Origin: an uncultured Collinsella sp.
Lineage (GTDB): Bacteria > Actinomycetota > Coriobacteriia > Coriobacteriales > Coriobacteriaceae
Direction of reading: 5' to 3'
NCBI GenBank assembly: GCA_934667065.1
Contig: CAKULD010000006.1
Span: forward strand, 62,001 to 126,000
DNA length: 64,000 nucleotides
Below, one piece after another: positions 26,064 through 33,887 of the stretch (the stretch's first letter is position 1; the number at the start of each line of letters is the position of its first letter). A program made the translations under genes and the position numbers. The notes beneath the pieces were generated by a model. It did no database searches, was not told the origin of the DNA, and worked only from the letters and a program-made list of their open reading frames with translations.

Positions 26064-27845
26064 CTACTCGTTTAGTAGCCTTACGGCTTCGGCGGCCATG
26101 TTCTCGACCGTCATGCCGTTCTGCTCGAGCAGAACGTTGGGGTCGTAGCGGTCGGGGAAGCCCTTGGCGATGCCGAAGGTACGGGTGCGCAGCGGCGTGC
26201 AGGCCAAATAACATGCCACGCGCTCGCCCCAGCCACCGTCCAGGATGCCGTCCTCGATGGTCACGACAACGCGGTGCTCGTCGGCAAGGCTGTCGAGGAA
26301 TTCGCGGTCGAGCTCGGTTGCGAAACGTGGGTTGACGAGCGTGGCCTCGATACCGTATTCGGCGGCCAAGCGGTTTGCCACACGCTCGCCCAGCTCAAAG
26401 AAGTCGCCGAGTGCAAGCACGGCAACGTCGCGGCCCTGGCGCACCACGTTATAGCGTGCAACGCTGTAGTCCGCGTCCCCGGCAGGTGCCAAGTCGGGGC
26501 GGCTTACCAGGCCAATGCCTGGCACGCGAATCGCCACGGGATGCTCGCGGTGATCGAGCGACCAGCTCAGCATGGACAGATACTCCTCCATGCAGGCCGG
26601 CGCCAGGTAACGCATGTTGGGAAGAGCGCCCAGCATGGAAATATCAAAAAACGAAAGGTGCGTCTCGGACGTGGTGCCAAAGATTGACGCGCCAAATACC
26701 AGGATGGTCGCCGGGGCGTCGTTGAGGCACAGGTCGTGCCACAGCTCATCATAGGCGCGCTGCAAAAACGTGCCGTACACGCCAAAGACAGGCTTGGCGC
26801 CCGAGCGGGCAAGCGCGGTGGCAAAGGTAATGGCGTGCTCCTCGGCAATACCCACGTCGACAAACTGCTTGCCGGCGGCAGCGCGAAGCTCTGGCGTAAA
26901 GCCCATGATGTAGGGCGTTGCGGCCGTGATGCCCACGACCTGCGGATCGTGCTTGATGGCTGCGCTCAGCGCCTCGCCCGTAATATCGGCATAGGTGCGC
27001 GGCGCAGGTTCGCTCGGGTGACCCGGGCAGAGCTTGCGGCCGGTCGCCATATCGAAGGGACCCACGTGATGCCAGCGCTCGGGATCGCTTTGGGCCGGCT
27101 CAAAGCCCTTGCCCTTGGCGGTCGAGATATGCAGCACGATGGGGTGGTCGATGTCGCGCAGCTCCTGCAGCGTGTCGACCAAGGCCAGCACATCGTTGCC
27201 GGAGTCCAGATAGCGGTAGTCGAGTCCCAGCGCGCGAAAGACGTTGCGCTCGGCCGTGCCGTTTGTGGCGCGCAGTTCGGCAAGATTGCGGTAGAGGCCG
27301 CCGTGGTTTTCGGCAATGGACTGGTCGTTATCGTTGACGATGATGATCAGGTTGCTATCGAGTTCGGCGGCATTGTCGAGGCCCTCAAACGCCAGGCCGC
27401 CCGAAAGCGAGCCGTCACCAATAATGGTAATGACGTTGTACGTATCGCCCGCCAGGTCGCGAGCGTGCGCCATGCCGCAGCCCAGGCTCACTGACGTGGA
27501 GGTGTGGCCCATGGCAAACAGATCGTGCTCGGACTCGTCGGGGTTGGCAAAGCCGGAGGCCTCGCCAAAACGCTCCGGATCGATATAGGTATACGCGCGC
27601 CCGGTCAGTGCCTTGTGGGCGTAGGTCTGGTGTGACACGTCAAAGACAATCTTGTCGGTGGGGGAGTTGAACACGCGATGGAGCGCGACCGTGAGCTCAA
27701 CGACGCCCAGGTTGGGGGCAACGTGCCCGCCGACGGCGGCGGAGCTTTCGAGGATGGCGTGGCGGATCTCGCCGCAGAGCAGCGGAAGCTCGGCGCGATC
27801 GAGAGCCTTGACGTCCTCGGGCGTTGTCGTTTGCGTAAGCAGCAT
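26064..27845 (-). CDS. dxs: 1-deoxy-D-xylulose-5-phosphate synthase, DXS-like
   Basis: 593 residues, slightly shorter than the usual 620. The thiamine diphosphate motif reads GDGSLSGGLAFEGLDNAA...NDNDQSI and the early motif reads VAPNLGVVELTVALH and FDVSHQTYAHKALTGR. Classical enzymes have GDGALTAGMAFEALNHAG and DVGHQAYPHKILTGR, so this is a divergent branch. The transketolase pyrimidine domain (VGIAEEHAITFATALA) and C-terminal domain are complete. It would join pyruvate and glyceraldehyde 3-phosphate for the MEP isoprenoid path. Whether it is the only DXS cannot be seen. Confidence 0.85.
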   Translation of the reverse strand: MLLTQTTTPEDVKALDRAELPLLCGEIRHAILESSAAVGGHVAPNLGVVELTVALHRVFNSPTDKIVFDVSHQTYAHKALTGRAYTYIDPERFGEASGFANPDESEHDLFAMGHTSTSVSLGCGMAHARDLAGDTYNVITIIGDGSLSGGLAFEGLDNAAELDSNLIIIVNDNDQSIAENHGGLYRNLAELRATNGTAERNVFRALGLDYRYLDSGNDVLALVDTLQELRDIDHPIVLHISTAKGKGFEPAQSDPERWHHVGPFDMATGRKLCPGHPSEPAPRTYADITGEALSAAIKHDPQVVGITAATPYIMGFTPELRAAAGKQFVDVGIAEEHAITFATALARSGAKPVFGVYGTFLQRAYDELWHDLCLNDAPATILVFGASIFGTTSETHLSFFDISMLGALPNMRYLAPACMEEYLSMLSWSLDHREHPVAIRVPGIGLVSRPDLAPAGDADYSVARYNVVRQGRDVAVLALGDFFELGERVANRLAAEYGIEATLVNPRFATELDREFLDSLADEHRVVVTIEDGILDGGWGERVACYLACTPLRTRTFGIAKGFPDRYDPNVLLEQNGMTVENMAAEAVRLLNE

Positions 27846-28073
27846 CGTTGTTGGTTACTCCATGCGAATCGAGCGCCGGCGCTCCTTCGGCCGGCACAAT
27901 TGCACAAGACAGTCTCGCACATTTTGACGTTTGATATGTGACGGCGGCGCGGTAATTCGACAACTGGTGGGGCAAAACGTTTTGTCCGATGCCATACTGG
28001 TAGGTTCCATGAGGATTTTATTGATAGTGCGCAGGCAATAGCTCGCCGCCATGAGCCACTGGAAGGAGGCTGC

Positions 28074-28631
28074 ATGTCCGAACCCACTCGTGCCGAGAAG
28101 ATCGCGCGCGAAGTCGACCGTGCTGCCCGCCAGCTGGCCCAAGCGGGGCGTTTGGACCTGACACGGGAGTTTATCCAGCACGGCGATGTGACGGTGTACG
28201 CCCATGTGACCTCGGTGGCACGGGCAAGCCTGTCCTTTGCCGAGCGTTTGGACCGTGTCGGCGTTTCGGTCGACCGCGCCTCGCTGCTGCGTGGGGCTCT
28301 GCTGCACGATTACTTTCTCTACGATTGGCATGACCCCGATCCAAGCCATCGCCTGCACGGGTTTCGGCATCCGTTTTTTGCCCTGGCCCGTGCCGAGGAA
28401 GATTTTGAGCTGACGCCGCGCGAGCGGAATATCATTGCGCGCCATATGTTTCCGCTGGTACCGGTGCCGCCGACGTGTCGCGAGGCCTGGATTGTGTGTA
28501 TGGCGGATAAGTGGTGCGCACTGCGCGAGACGGTTGCCGGCCGTCTGCCGCACAAAGGCGGCGCGAACGATTTGAACGAAGGCTCGAGTGACAGCTCGAG
28601 CAAAGATTCGAGCGACAAGAGGAGAGGGTAG
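28074..28631 (+). CDS. HD-domain protein
   Basis: 185 residues with AAGGAGG upstream. LLHDYFLYDWHD gives the HD pair, HGFRHPFF and IIARHMFPL give further His, and MADKWCALRE a late Asp, as in small metal-dependent HD phosphohydrolases. The C-terminal 20 residues are a Ser/Asp-rich tail (EGSSDSSSKDSSDKRRG). The next gene starts three bases after its stop, so they are translated together. Substrate unknown. Confidence 0.8.
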   Translation: MSEPTRAEKIAREVDRAARQLAQAGRLDLTREFIQHGDVTVYAHVTSVARASLSFAERLDRVGVSVDRASLLRGALLHDYFLYDWHDPDPSHRLHGFRHPFFALARAEEDFELTPRERNIIARHMFPLVPVPPTCREAWIVCMADKWCALRETVAGRLPHKGGANDLNEGSSDSSSKDSSDKRRG

Positions 28632-28634
28632 ACG

Positions 28635-29654
28635 TTGGGGACCGCGATTGACATGGCATTTGGCGGTGCGACGCTTGCCGCCTGCCCGCTCTCGGCGCTG
28701 GTGCTCTCGTTTGCCTTCTACGGGTTTTGTGGCTGGGCGTGGGAGTCGACGGTCTGCGCCATGCTCAACCACGGACGCTTTGCTAACAGCGGCTTTTTGC
28801 TGGGACCGTGCTGCCCCATCTACGGCGCGGGTGGCATTGCCTGTTGGCTGCTGCTGCGCGGGATCCCGGACGCCTCGAGCCAGTTTGTCGCCGCGGCGCT
28901 CGTGTGCAGCGTGATCGAATATAGCGTGGGCGTGTTGCTGGAGAAAACGACCGGCGCTCGCTTTTGGGACTATTCGCATCTGCCCTTTAACCTGCACGGA
29001 CGTATTTGCCTGTACTGGGCCTGTGCGTTTGGCCTGGGCGCCCTGTGCATTTGTCGCCTGGTGGAGCCGGCGCTGCTGGGGCTGCTTGGCCATCTGCCGG
29101 TGTTGATCGTGCGACTGGCGGCCTTTGCCGTTGCCGTTGCGATAATCGTGGACGCGTTGTGCTCGCTGGCGAGCTGGCGCCGTCTGTCCGACCAGCTCGA
29201 GCGCGTGCGTGCCGACCTTGCCGACCGCATCAACGAATCGCTCGCCGACGCCTCGGATTCCATGCTTGAGCGCATTCCCGACTCGGCGATTGACTCGGTG
29301 GCGCAGACGCATATCCGCAGTCGTGCCGTCAACGCGTGGCTGGCAGAGCTGGGCGATGCGGCACTCGATGCCCTGCGTGAAAAGGCCTCGGTGCCGACGT
29401 TTATCTCGGACGGTGCTCGCGGCCTGGCGCTTGCCGCTCGCCGCGTTGCCGATGCCGCGCCGAGTATGCCGCGCCCGTCGCTTACTCGTCGCCGCGCCGG
29501 CAAACGCGCGAGCCGTCCGGTACCAAGCGTGTCGCTCAGCCGTCGTGACCTGCGCTTTTTCAACGCCTTCCCGCGCCTGCGCATCAACCGCTACGAGGGC
29601 GTCATCCGAGCCACCAACCTCCGCGATCGCGCTCGCGAGCTGTTCCGTCGCTAG
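28635..29654 (+). CDS. CmpB-type putative ABC transporter membrane protein (PF06541 family)
   Basis: 339 residues from a TTG start with AGAGGG upstream; an ATG at 28653 is the alternative. FAFYGFCGWAWES, GFLLGPCCPIYGAGG, LEKTTGARFWDYSHLPFNLHGRICL are the hallmarks of this four- to five-helix membrane family. The C-terminal half (about 175-339) is basic and cytoplasmic with predicted helices. The family name suggests transport but no activity has been shown. Operon partner of the HD protein. Confidence 0.8.
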   Translation: MGTAIDMAFGGATLAACPLSALVLSFAFYGFCGWAWESTVCAMLNHGRFANSGFLLGPCCPIYGAGGIACWLLLRGIPDASSQFVAAALVCSVIEYSVGVLLEKTTGARFWDYSHLPFNLHGRICLYWACAFGLGALCICRLVEPALLGLLGHLPVLIVRLAAFAVAVAIIVDALCSLASWRRLSDQLERVRADLADRINESLADASDSMLERIPDSAIDSVAQTHIRSRAVNAWLAELGDAALDALREKASVPTFISDGARGLALAARRVADAAPSMPRPSLTRRRAGKRASRPVPSVSLSRRDLRFFNAFPRLRINRYEGVIRATNLRDRARELFRR

Positions 29655-29690
29655 CCGGGGCCGGGCCGGGCGCGCCCCTTTCGCCCGTAC

Positions 29691-29728
29691 GTTTCCCGTT
29701 CGTTTCGCGCCCGTTGCCGCGTCGTTTC
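29691..29728 (+). promoter_or_regulatory. Candidate GlnR-type operator upstream of amt
   Basis: GTTTC at 29691, GTTTC at 29702, GTTGC at 29713 and GTTTC at 29724 are each exactly 11 bp apart (n6 spacers). On the reverse strand this reads GAAAC-n6-GCAAC-n6-GAAAC-n6-GAAAC, close to the actinobacterial GlnR box of GTnAC and GAAAC half-sites. It lies 125 bp upstream of the amt start. Whether this organism has GlnR is not visible. Confidence 0.5.
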
Positions 29729-29852
29729 CAAGATTGCGGCACCGTTTCCATTCGACAACGCAGCGTTTAATAACGCCGTATCTGGTCTACACCAGTTGCC
29801 CCTCGGCTCCATCATGAGCGCCGACAACGTTCATGCGACCAAGGGGGAGCGA

Positions 29853-31130
29853 ATGTACGATACGGGATCGACAACGTTTATGCTCATCTGCACCATGCTC
29901 GTGTTTTTAATGACACCGGGCCTGGCGTTTTTCTACGGCGGCCTGTCTAGGCGCAAAAATGTCATCAACACCATGCTCATGTGCTTTGGCGTCATTGGTC
30001 TGGTTGGTGTGCTGTGGATTGTGGCGGGCTGGTCGCTGGCCTATGGCGGCGATGGTTCCAGCCCGTTTATTGGAGGCTTTGACCAGCTGCTGTGCCTGCC
30101 GGTGCTCAATCAGGTGCTGCAGGCGGCCGAGGGCAATGCCGCGGACGGCGCCGTCTACCCGGAGATTATCAACATCGCCTTTCAGATGGCGTTTGCCATG
30201 ATCACCGCCGCCATCGTCACGGGAAGCCTGGCTGGACGCGTTAAGTTTGGCGCCATGGCGACATTCCTGGGCATTTGGCTGCTTGTGGTCTACGCGCCGC
30301 TCGCCCACATGGTGTGGGGCGGCGAGGGCTCCTTTATCGGCGACATCATCGGCGCGCTCGACTTTGCCGGTGGCGACGTGGTGCACATCTCGTCCGGTCT
30401 GACGGGCTTGATTCTCTGCCTGATGCTCGGCCGTCGTCGCGGCTTTGGCATGGTGAGCTATCGCCCGCATAACGTGCCGTTTGTGGCACTGGGCGCCGGT
30501 CTGCTTTGGTTTGGCTGGTTTGGCTTTAACGGCGGCAGCGAGTTCAAGGCCGACGCTGTGGCAGCGCTTGCCATCCTCAACACCGTGACGGCCAGCGCGG
30601 CGGGCATGGTTTCGTGGCTTGCCATCGAGCGCGTACACACCGGCCGCCCCACGCTGGTGGGCGCTAGCACCGGCCTGGTTGCGGGCCTCGTGGTGGTCAC
30701 GCCGGGCGCGGGTTTTGTCGAGCCGTGGGCTGCGCTGGTCATGGGCCTGATCGTCTCGCCCGTCTGCTATTTGGCCATCAGCCATCTTAAGACCAAGTTC
30801 GGCTACGACGACGCGCTCGACGCGTTTGGCTGCCATGGCATCGGCGGCATCCTGGGCGGCGTGCTCACGGGTCTGTTCTGCGTGCCGGAGCTTTCGTGGA
30901 CCGGCAAGGGCGGCCTGTTCTACACGGGCGACGTGTCGCTGCTCATCTCGCAGATTCTGGGCATTGTGGTGACGGTCGTTATCGTGCTGGTGCTCGACCT
31001 GGTGATCGCCGCGGTGGTCAAGGCGCTCTTCCACGGCAGCCTGCGCGTAGACGAGGCTGAAGAGGCGCTGGGTCTAGACGCGAGTCAGCACGGCGAAAGT
31101 GCGTATCCCTCCTTCTCCGGACTCGACTGA
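29853..31130 (+). CDS. amt: Ammonium transporter
   Basis: 425 residues from the ATG after AGGGGGAG, with about eleven membrane segments. GLAFFYGGLSRRKNVIN is the Amt signature near the N-terminus; the pore twin His are in VHISSGLTG and FGCHGIGGILGG. It carries ammonium across the membrane. It has no cleavable signal in this reading. The PII gene lies 213 bases downstream in the same direction, the classical amt-glnK pair. Confidence 0.95.
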   Translation: MYDTGSTTFMLICTMLVFLMTPGLAFFYGGLSRRKNVINTMLMCFGVIGLVGVLWIVAGWSLAYGGDGSSPFIGGFDQLLCLPVLNQVLQAAEGNAADGAVYPEIINIAFQMAFAMITAAIVTGSLAGRVKFGAMATFLGIWLLVVYAPLAHMVWGGEGSFIGDIIGALDFAGGDVVHISSGLTGLILCLMLGRRRGFGMVSYRPHNVPFVALGAGLLWFGWFGFNGGSEFKADAVAALAILNTVTASAAGMVSWLAIERVHTGRPTLVGASTGLVAGLVVVTPGAGFVEPWAALVMGLIVSPVCYLAISHLKTKFGYDDALDAFGCHGIGGILGGVLTGLFCVPELSWTGKGGLFYTGDVSLLISQILGIVVTVVIVLVLDLVIAAVVKALFHGSLRVDEAEEALGLDASQHGESAYPSFSGLD

Positions 31131-31298
31131 CGGCTTCCCCAGGCACCGCACTTTGCCGTTCAATCGTCGCTCACGTACCTAAGTACGCTTCGCTCCTCTT
31201 TCACGGCAATCTGCGGCACCTGGGAAACCCGTCAAGACCTGTTAGTTGCACTTTTTTGATCTGCAAGGTTGGTTTGTGGCACTTGGGAAACCCGTGCC
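31129..31298. repeat. Inverted plus direct repeat in the amt-glnK gap
   Basis: Arms 31129-31159 and 31203-31233 are 31 bp each with about five mismatches (GACGG, CCCAGG, CCGCA, TTGCCGT shared), and the loop holds CGTAC/GTACG. The right-arm end GGCACCTGGGAAACCCGT recurs at 31278-31296 as GGCACTTGGGAAACCCGTG, where it can fold as GGCAC...GGG-AAA-CCC-GTGCC. The stem begins inside the amt stop codon. Confidence 0.7.
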
Positions 31299-31343
31299 AT
31301 GTGAAGGACAATTCATTTCTTTGGTATAAGAGAGGAATTCACT

Positions 31344-31682
31344 ATGAAGAAGATTACGGCGATCGTTCGTGCTGAGAAGCTTGAGGTTCTTAAAGACGCG
31401 TTGTTTGCTGCCGATGTTCGCGGCATGACTATTAACCAGGTGCAGGGCTGCGGTGCGCAGCACGGCTGGAAGGAGTACGTGCGCGGCAACGAGCTGCTCG
31501 TCAACACGATTCCCAAGGTGCAGTTCACCCTTATCTGTGCCGACGAGCACGTCGACGGTATTGTCGACATCATCTGCAACGCCGCACGCACCGGCGCCGT
31601 CGGCGACGGCAAGATCTGGGTCGAGCCGGTCGAGGAAGTCATCCGCATCCGCACCGGCGAACACGGCCCCGCCGCGGTGTAG
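31344..31682 (+). CDS. glnK: PII nitrogen regulatory protein
   Basis: 112 residues. MKKITAIVRAEKL, the T-loop GCGAQHGWKEYVRGNELLVN and the C-terminal GDGKIWVEPVEEVIRIRTGE are PII signatures. It senses 2-oxoglutarate and ATP/ADP and blocks Amt. The classical uridylylated Y51 is Leu here, so control by that modification is unlikely. GAGGA lies upstream of the ATG. Pairing with amt supports the GlnK name. Confidence 0.94.
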   Translation: MKKITAIVRAEKLEVLKDALFAADVRGMTINQVQGCGAQHGWKEYVRGNELLVNTIPKVQFTLICADEHVDGIVDIICNAARTGAVGDGKIWVEPVEEVIRIRTGEHGPAAV

Positions 31683-31695
31683 AACCGACCGTTTG

Positions 31696-31749
31696 CCATC
31701 CGCAACGTTAAAATATCGAAATGAGGCATAAGGCTTGCGTTGCGGATGG
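31696..31749. repeat. Inverted repeat in the TetR leader
   Basis: CCATCCGCAACG (31696-31707) and CGTTGCGGATGG (31738-31749) pair perfectly around 30 AT-rich bases. It fills the 74-base gap between glnK and the TetR gene. The right arm ends seven bases before the ATG and overlaps its ribosome-binding area, so it might act as operator or mask translation. Confidence 0.65.
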
Positions 31750-31756
31750 GCGGATT

Positions 31757-32419
31757 ATGGGTCGCAATAAATATCCCGAAGAGACGGTCGCGAAGATTCT
31801 CGACGCGGCGCTGGAGCTATTCTGCGCACAGGGTTATGAGGGAACGAGCATTCAAGATATCGTCGACCGCCTCGATGGCATGACCAAGGGCGCTATCTAC
31901 CATCACTTCAAGAGCAAAGAAGAGATTTTCAACGCCGCGTTTGATCGAGCGATGGCCCCCTTGGTTGAACGCCGCCGCGCGACGCTGGGTGCCGGCGACA
32001 TGACGGGCGCTCAAAAGCTCAAGCGACTTTATGCGCCCGAGTCCGTCGTTCCGCAGATTGAGCTATGGACGCGCATGCACCCCGCGGCCGATCCGGTAAA
32101 AAGCTCGCGGCTGTTGGCGATGCAGTACCGGGGTTCGTTTGACGAGTCTGCCGATGGTTATCTGTTGCCGGTGATCGAGGAGGGTATCGCCGACGGCTCC
32201 ATTGCGTGCGAATGTCCGCGCGAAGCGGCAGAGGCCGTATCGTTGCTGGCGAATCTATGGCTGCTGCCACTGTTTCGTCCGCTTGAGCCCAAGGACCGAA
32301 TGCTTGCCCGTGCCAAGTGTTTGGCTCGGATGGCGGCTGCGGTGGGGCTCGAATTGGGTAACGAAGTGCTTCAGACAACGGATCAGATTTGGGACGTATG
32401 GAACCGTGCCGGGTGGTAA
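31757..32419 (+). CDS. TetR-family regulator of the adjacent MFS gene
   Basis: 220 residues. Residues 5-55 are a TetR HTH (ILDAALELFCAQGYEGTSIQDIVDRLDGMTKGAIYHHFKSKEEIF). The C-terminal ligand domain is not recognisable in detail. The ATG at 31757 follows a weak GGATGGG. Two matching dyads lie in the short gap before the MFS gene, so it probably represses that exporter. Confidence 0.85.
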   Translation: MGRNKYPEETVAKILDAALELFCAQGYEGTSIQDIVDRLDGMTKGAIYHHFKSKEEIFNAAFDRAMAPLVERRRATLGAGDMTGAQKLKRLYAPESVVPQIELWTRMHPAADPVKSSRLLAMQYRGSFDESADGYLLPVIEEGIADGSIACECPREAAEAVSLLANLWLLPLFRPLEPKDRMLARAKCLARMAAAVGLELGNEVLQTTDQIWDVWNRAGW

Positions 32420-32424
32420 TATAG

Positions 32425-32437
32425 ATACCAACAGTAT
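32425..32437 (+). promoter_or_regulatory. Candidate TetR operator 1
   Basis: ATACCAACAGTAT: four-base dyad ATAC/GTAT with a five-base centre, followed by GTA. It matches operator 2 (ATACTAACGGTAT) at 11 of 13 positions; the centres are 65 bp apart. Confidence 0.55.
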
Positions 32438-32489
32438 GTAATAGATTTGAGAGGGTGGCTCCGGCCGCCCTTTTCAAGTCGTCAAATAC

Positions 32490-32502
32490 ATACTAACGGT
32501 AT
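32490..32502 (+). promoter_or_regulatory. Candidate TetR operator 2
   Basis: ATACTAACGGTAT inside a longer dyad ATACATAC-TAACG-GTATGTAT (32486-32506). It sits 18 bases before the MFS ATG, where binding would block transcription start or early elongation. Confidence 0.6.
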
Positions 32503-32519
32503 GTATAAGGGGCGAACCC

Positions 32520-33782
32520 ATGGATAAAATAAGAAGCGCTCGCGTCTCGCTGGCACCAAAAACAGCGCGGTCTATCAGGCTCATTGGTCTTCTTATTGCG
32601 CAGCTGTGCACGTATTCGACGCTATCGGCACTGTGCTTTGCGTGTCCGCTTTACCTGCTCGATCGCAGCGGTTCATCGACGTTATATGGCGCCGTCGCGG
32701 CGATGGCGTTTATACCGGGCGTGCTTGCGACTCCGGCTGGCGGAGTATTAGCTGATCGAGAGGGGCATCGCAGCGTTCTAGCAGCTCTCGGTATTGTTTT
32801 AATGGTTGCAGCGATGCTATTTATCCCCATGAAGTGCTCGTTGCCCCTTGCGGCCGTTGTGGCGGTGATGCTGTGCGTTCAATACGTCGTTCAATCTATT
32901 CTGAAGCCGATACTTCAAATTGAGACGCTGCGAATAGCCGGCAAGGAAAAGGTCGAGCGGGCCACCGCATTAGTGTCACAGACGACCATGGCGAGCAATA
33001 TTCTAGGTCCCGTGGTTGGAACAGCCGTCTACGGATGCCTTGGAATTGACGTCCTTTGCGCCATCGCGGCGGTGGCGTTTGCGATGTCGTCGCTGCTGTT
33101 TTGGGCCGCACCCAAACGAAATGCTCCTTCTGAAATGACGGGGGACAGCTCGACTCGTATGGCATGCCAAAGCGACTATCTGTCGGCGATTCGGTACCTG
33201 CTTCAAAACACCTCGTTGCTCGCTGTGATTTTGCTTGCGGCTGTTTTGAACCTTGCGTTGGCGGGGGTGACGATTGGCGCTCCCGTTATTGTTACAAGGC
33301 ATCTCGGCATGCAACCTTCCTGCGTCGGAATTATTGAGGCAGCTATGGGGCTGGGCGGCCTTGCAGGCGGTGGCCTAGTCGGTATGTGGCCGCACCGTTT
33401 TTCGTTTAATGGCATATGCCGATACGTCGCAATGATCTGTTTTGGAGTAGTGCCGATTATTGTTGTGCTGCTGAGCGGAGCTGACCAATTTTTGTTTGCC
33501 GCGCTTGCGGCTGGTTCGGCATGGGTCATGGTATGGGCAAGCATTGCATCGGTCGAAATCGTCGCGTCCGTTCAGCGGGCGGCGCCAAGGGAGCTCTGCG
33601 GAAAAGTGCTTTCGGTCGTATACATGGCGCTTTCCTGCGCAACGCCTATTGGCCAATTGGCATACGGGTTTGCATATGATCAATGGGCGCCGGCGGCTGT
33701 ATTCGCAGCCTTGCTGGTGATGCTGGTGCTGACGACGGCGTTGTTTTACCGCATGAAAAGTCGCTCACGACAAACAATGTGA
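32520..33782 (+). CDS. MFS transporter
   Basis: 420 residues with about twelve membrane segments. LADREGHRSVL (about 78-88) is the loop 2-3 motif of major facilitator proteins. A long middle loop (about 195-230) separates the halves. It resembles MFS-type drug or metabolite exporters (enterobactin-exporter-like), and a TetR gene sits just upstream, which supports efflux. Substrate unknown. The codon use is less GC-biased than in the neighbouring genes. Confidence 0.85.
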   Translation: MDKIRSARVSLAPKTARSIRLIGLLIAQLCTYSTLSALCFACPLYLLDRSGSSTLYGAVAAMAFIPGVLATPAGGVLADREGHRSVLAALGIVLMVAAMLFIPMKCSLPLAAVVAVMLCVQYVVQSILKPILQIETLRIAGKEKVERATALVSQTTMASNILGPVVGTAVYGCLGIDVLCAIAAVAFAMSSLLFWAAPKRNAPSEMTGDSSTRMACQSDYLSAIRYLLQNTSLLAVILLAAVLNLALAGVTIGAPVIVTRHLGMQPSCVGIIEAAMGLGGLAGGGLVGMWPHRFSFNGICRYVAMICFGVVPIIVVLLSGADQFLFAALAAGSAWVMVWASIASVEIVASVQRAAPRELCGKVLSVVYMALSCATPIGQLAYGFAYDQWAPAAVFAALLVMLVLTTALFYRMKSRSRQTM

Positions 33783-33786
33783 CGTT

Positions 33787-33826
33787 CGCACTGCAGCGGT
33801 TTAACAGAAGCAGCCGCTGCAGTGCG
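33787..33826. repeat. Inverted repeat after the MFS gene
   Basis: CGCACTGCAGCGG and CCGCTGCAGTGCG pair perfectly (13 bp) around a 14-base loop, four bases after the MFS stop. No T-run. The sequence GCGGTTTAACAG here also occurs in the loop of the palindrome at 11916. Confidence 0.7.
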
Positions 33827-33845
33827 GGCGCCCATACGAGAACGC

Positions 33846-33887
33846 GCCTCTCCTTCGTCTACAATATCGTGCAGACGAAGGAGAGGC
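33846..33887 (+). promoter_or_regulatory. Inverted repeat that nests a -10 box and the ribosome site of the HAD gene
   Basis: GCCTCTCCTTCGTCT (33846-33860) pairs perfectly with AGACGAAGGAGAGGC (33873-33887), ending at the base before the ATG. The right arm contains the AAGGAG ribosome site. TACAAT (33860-33865), a good -10, spans the arm/loop border. A transcript starting at about 33872 would escape the hairpin; a read-through transcript from the MFS side would have its ribosome site masked. Confidence 0.6.
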
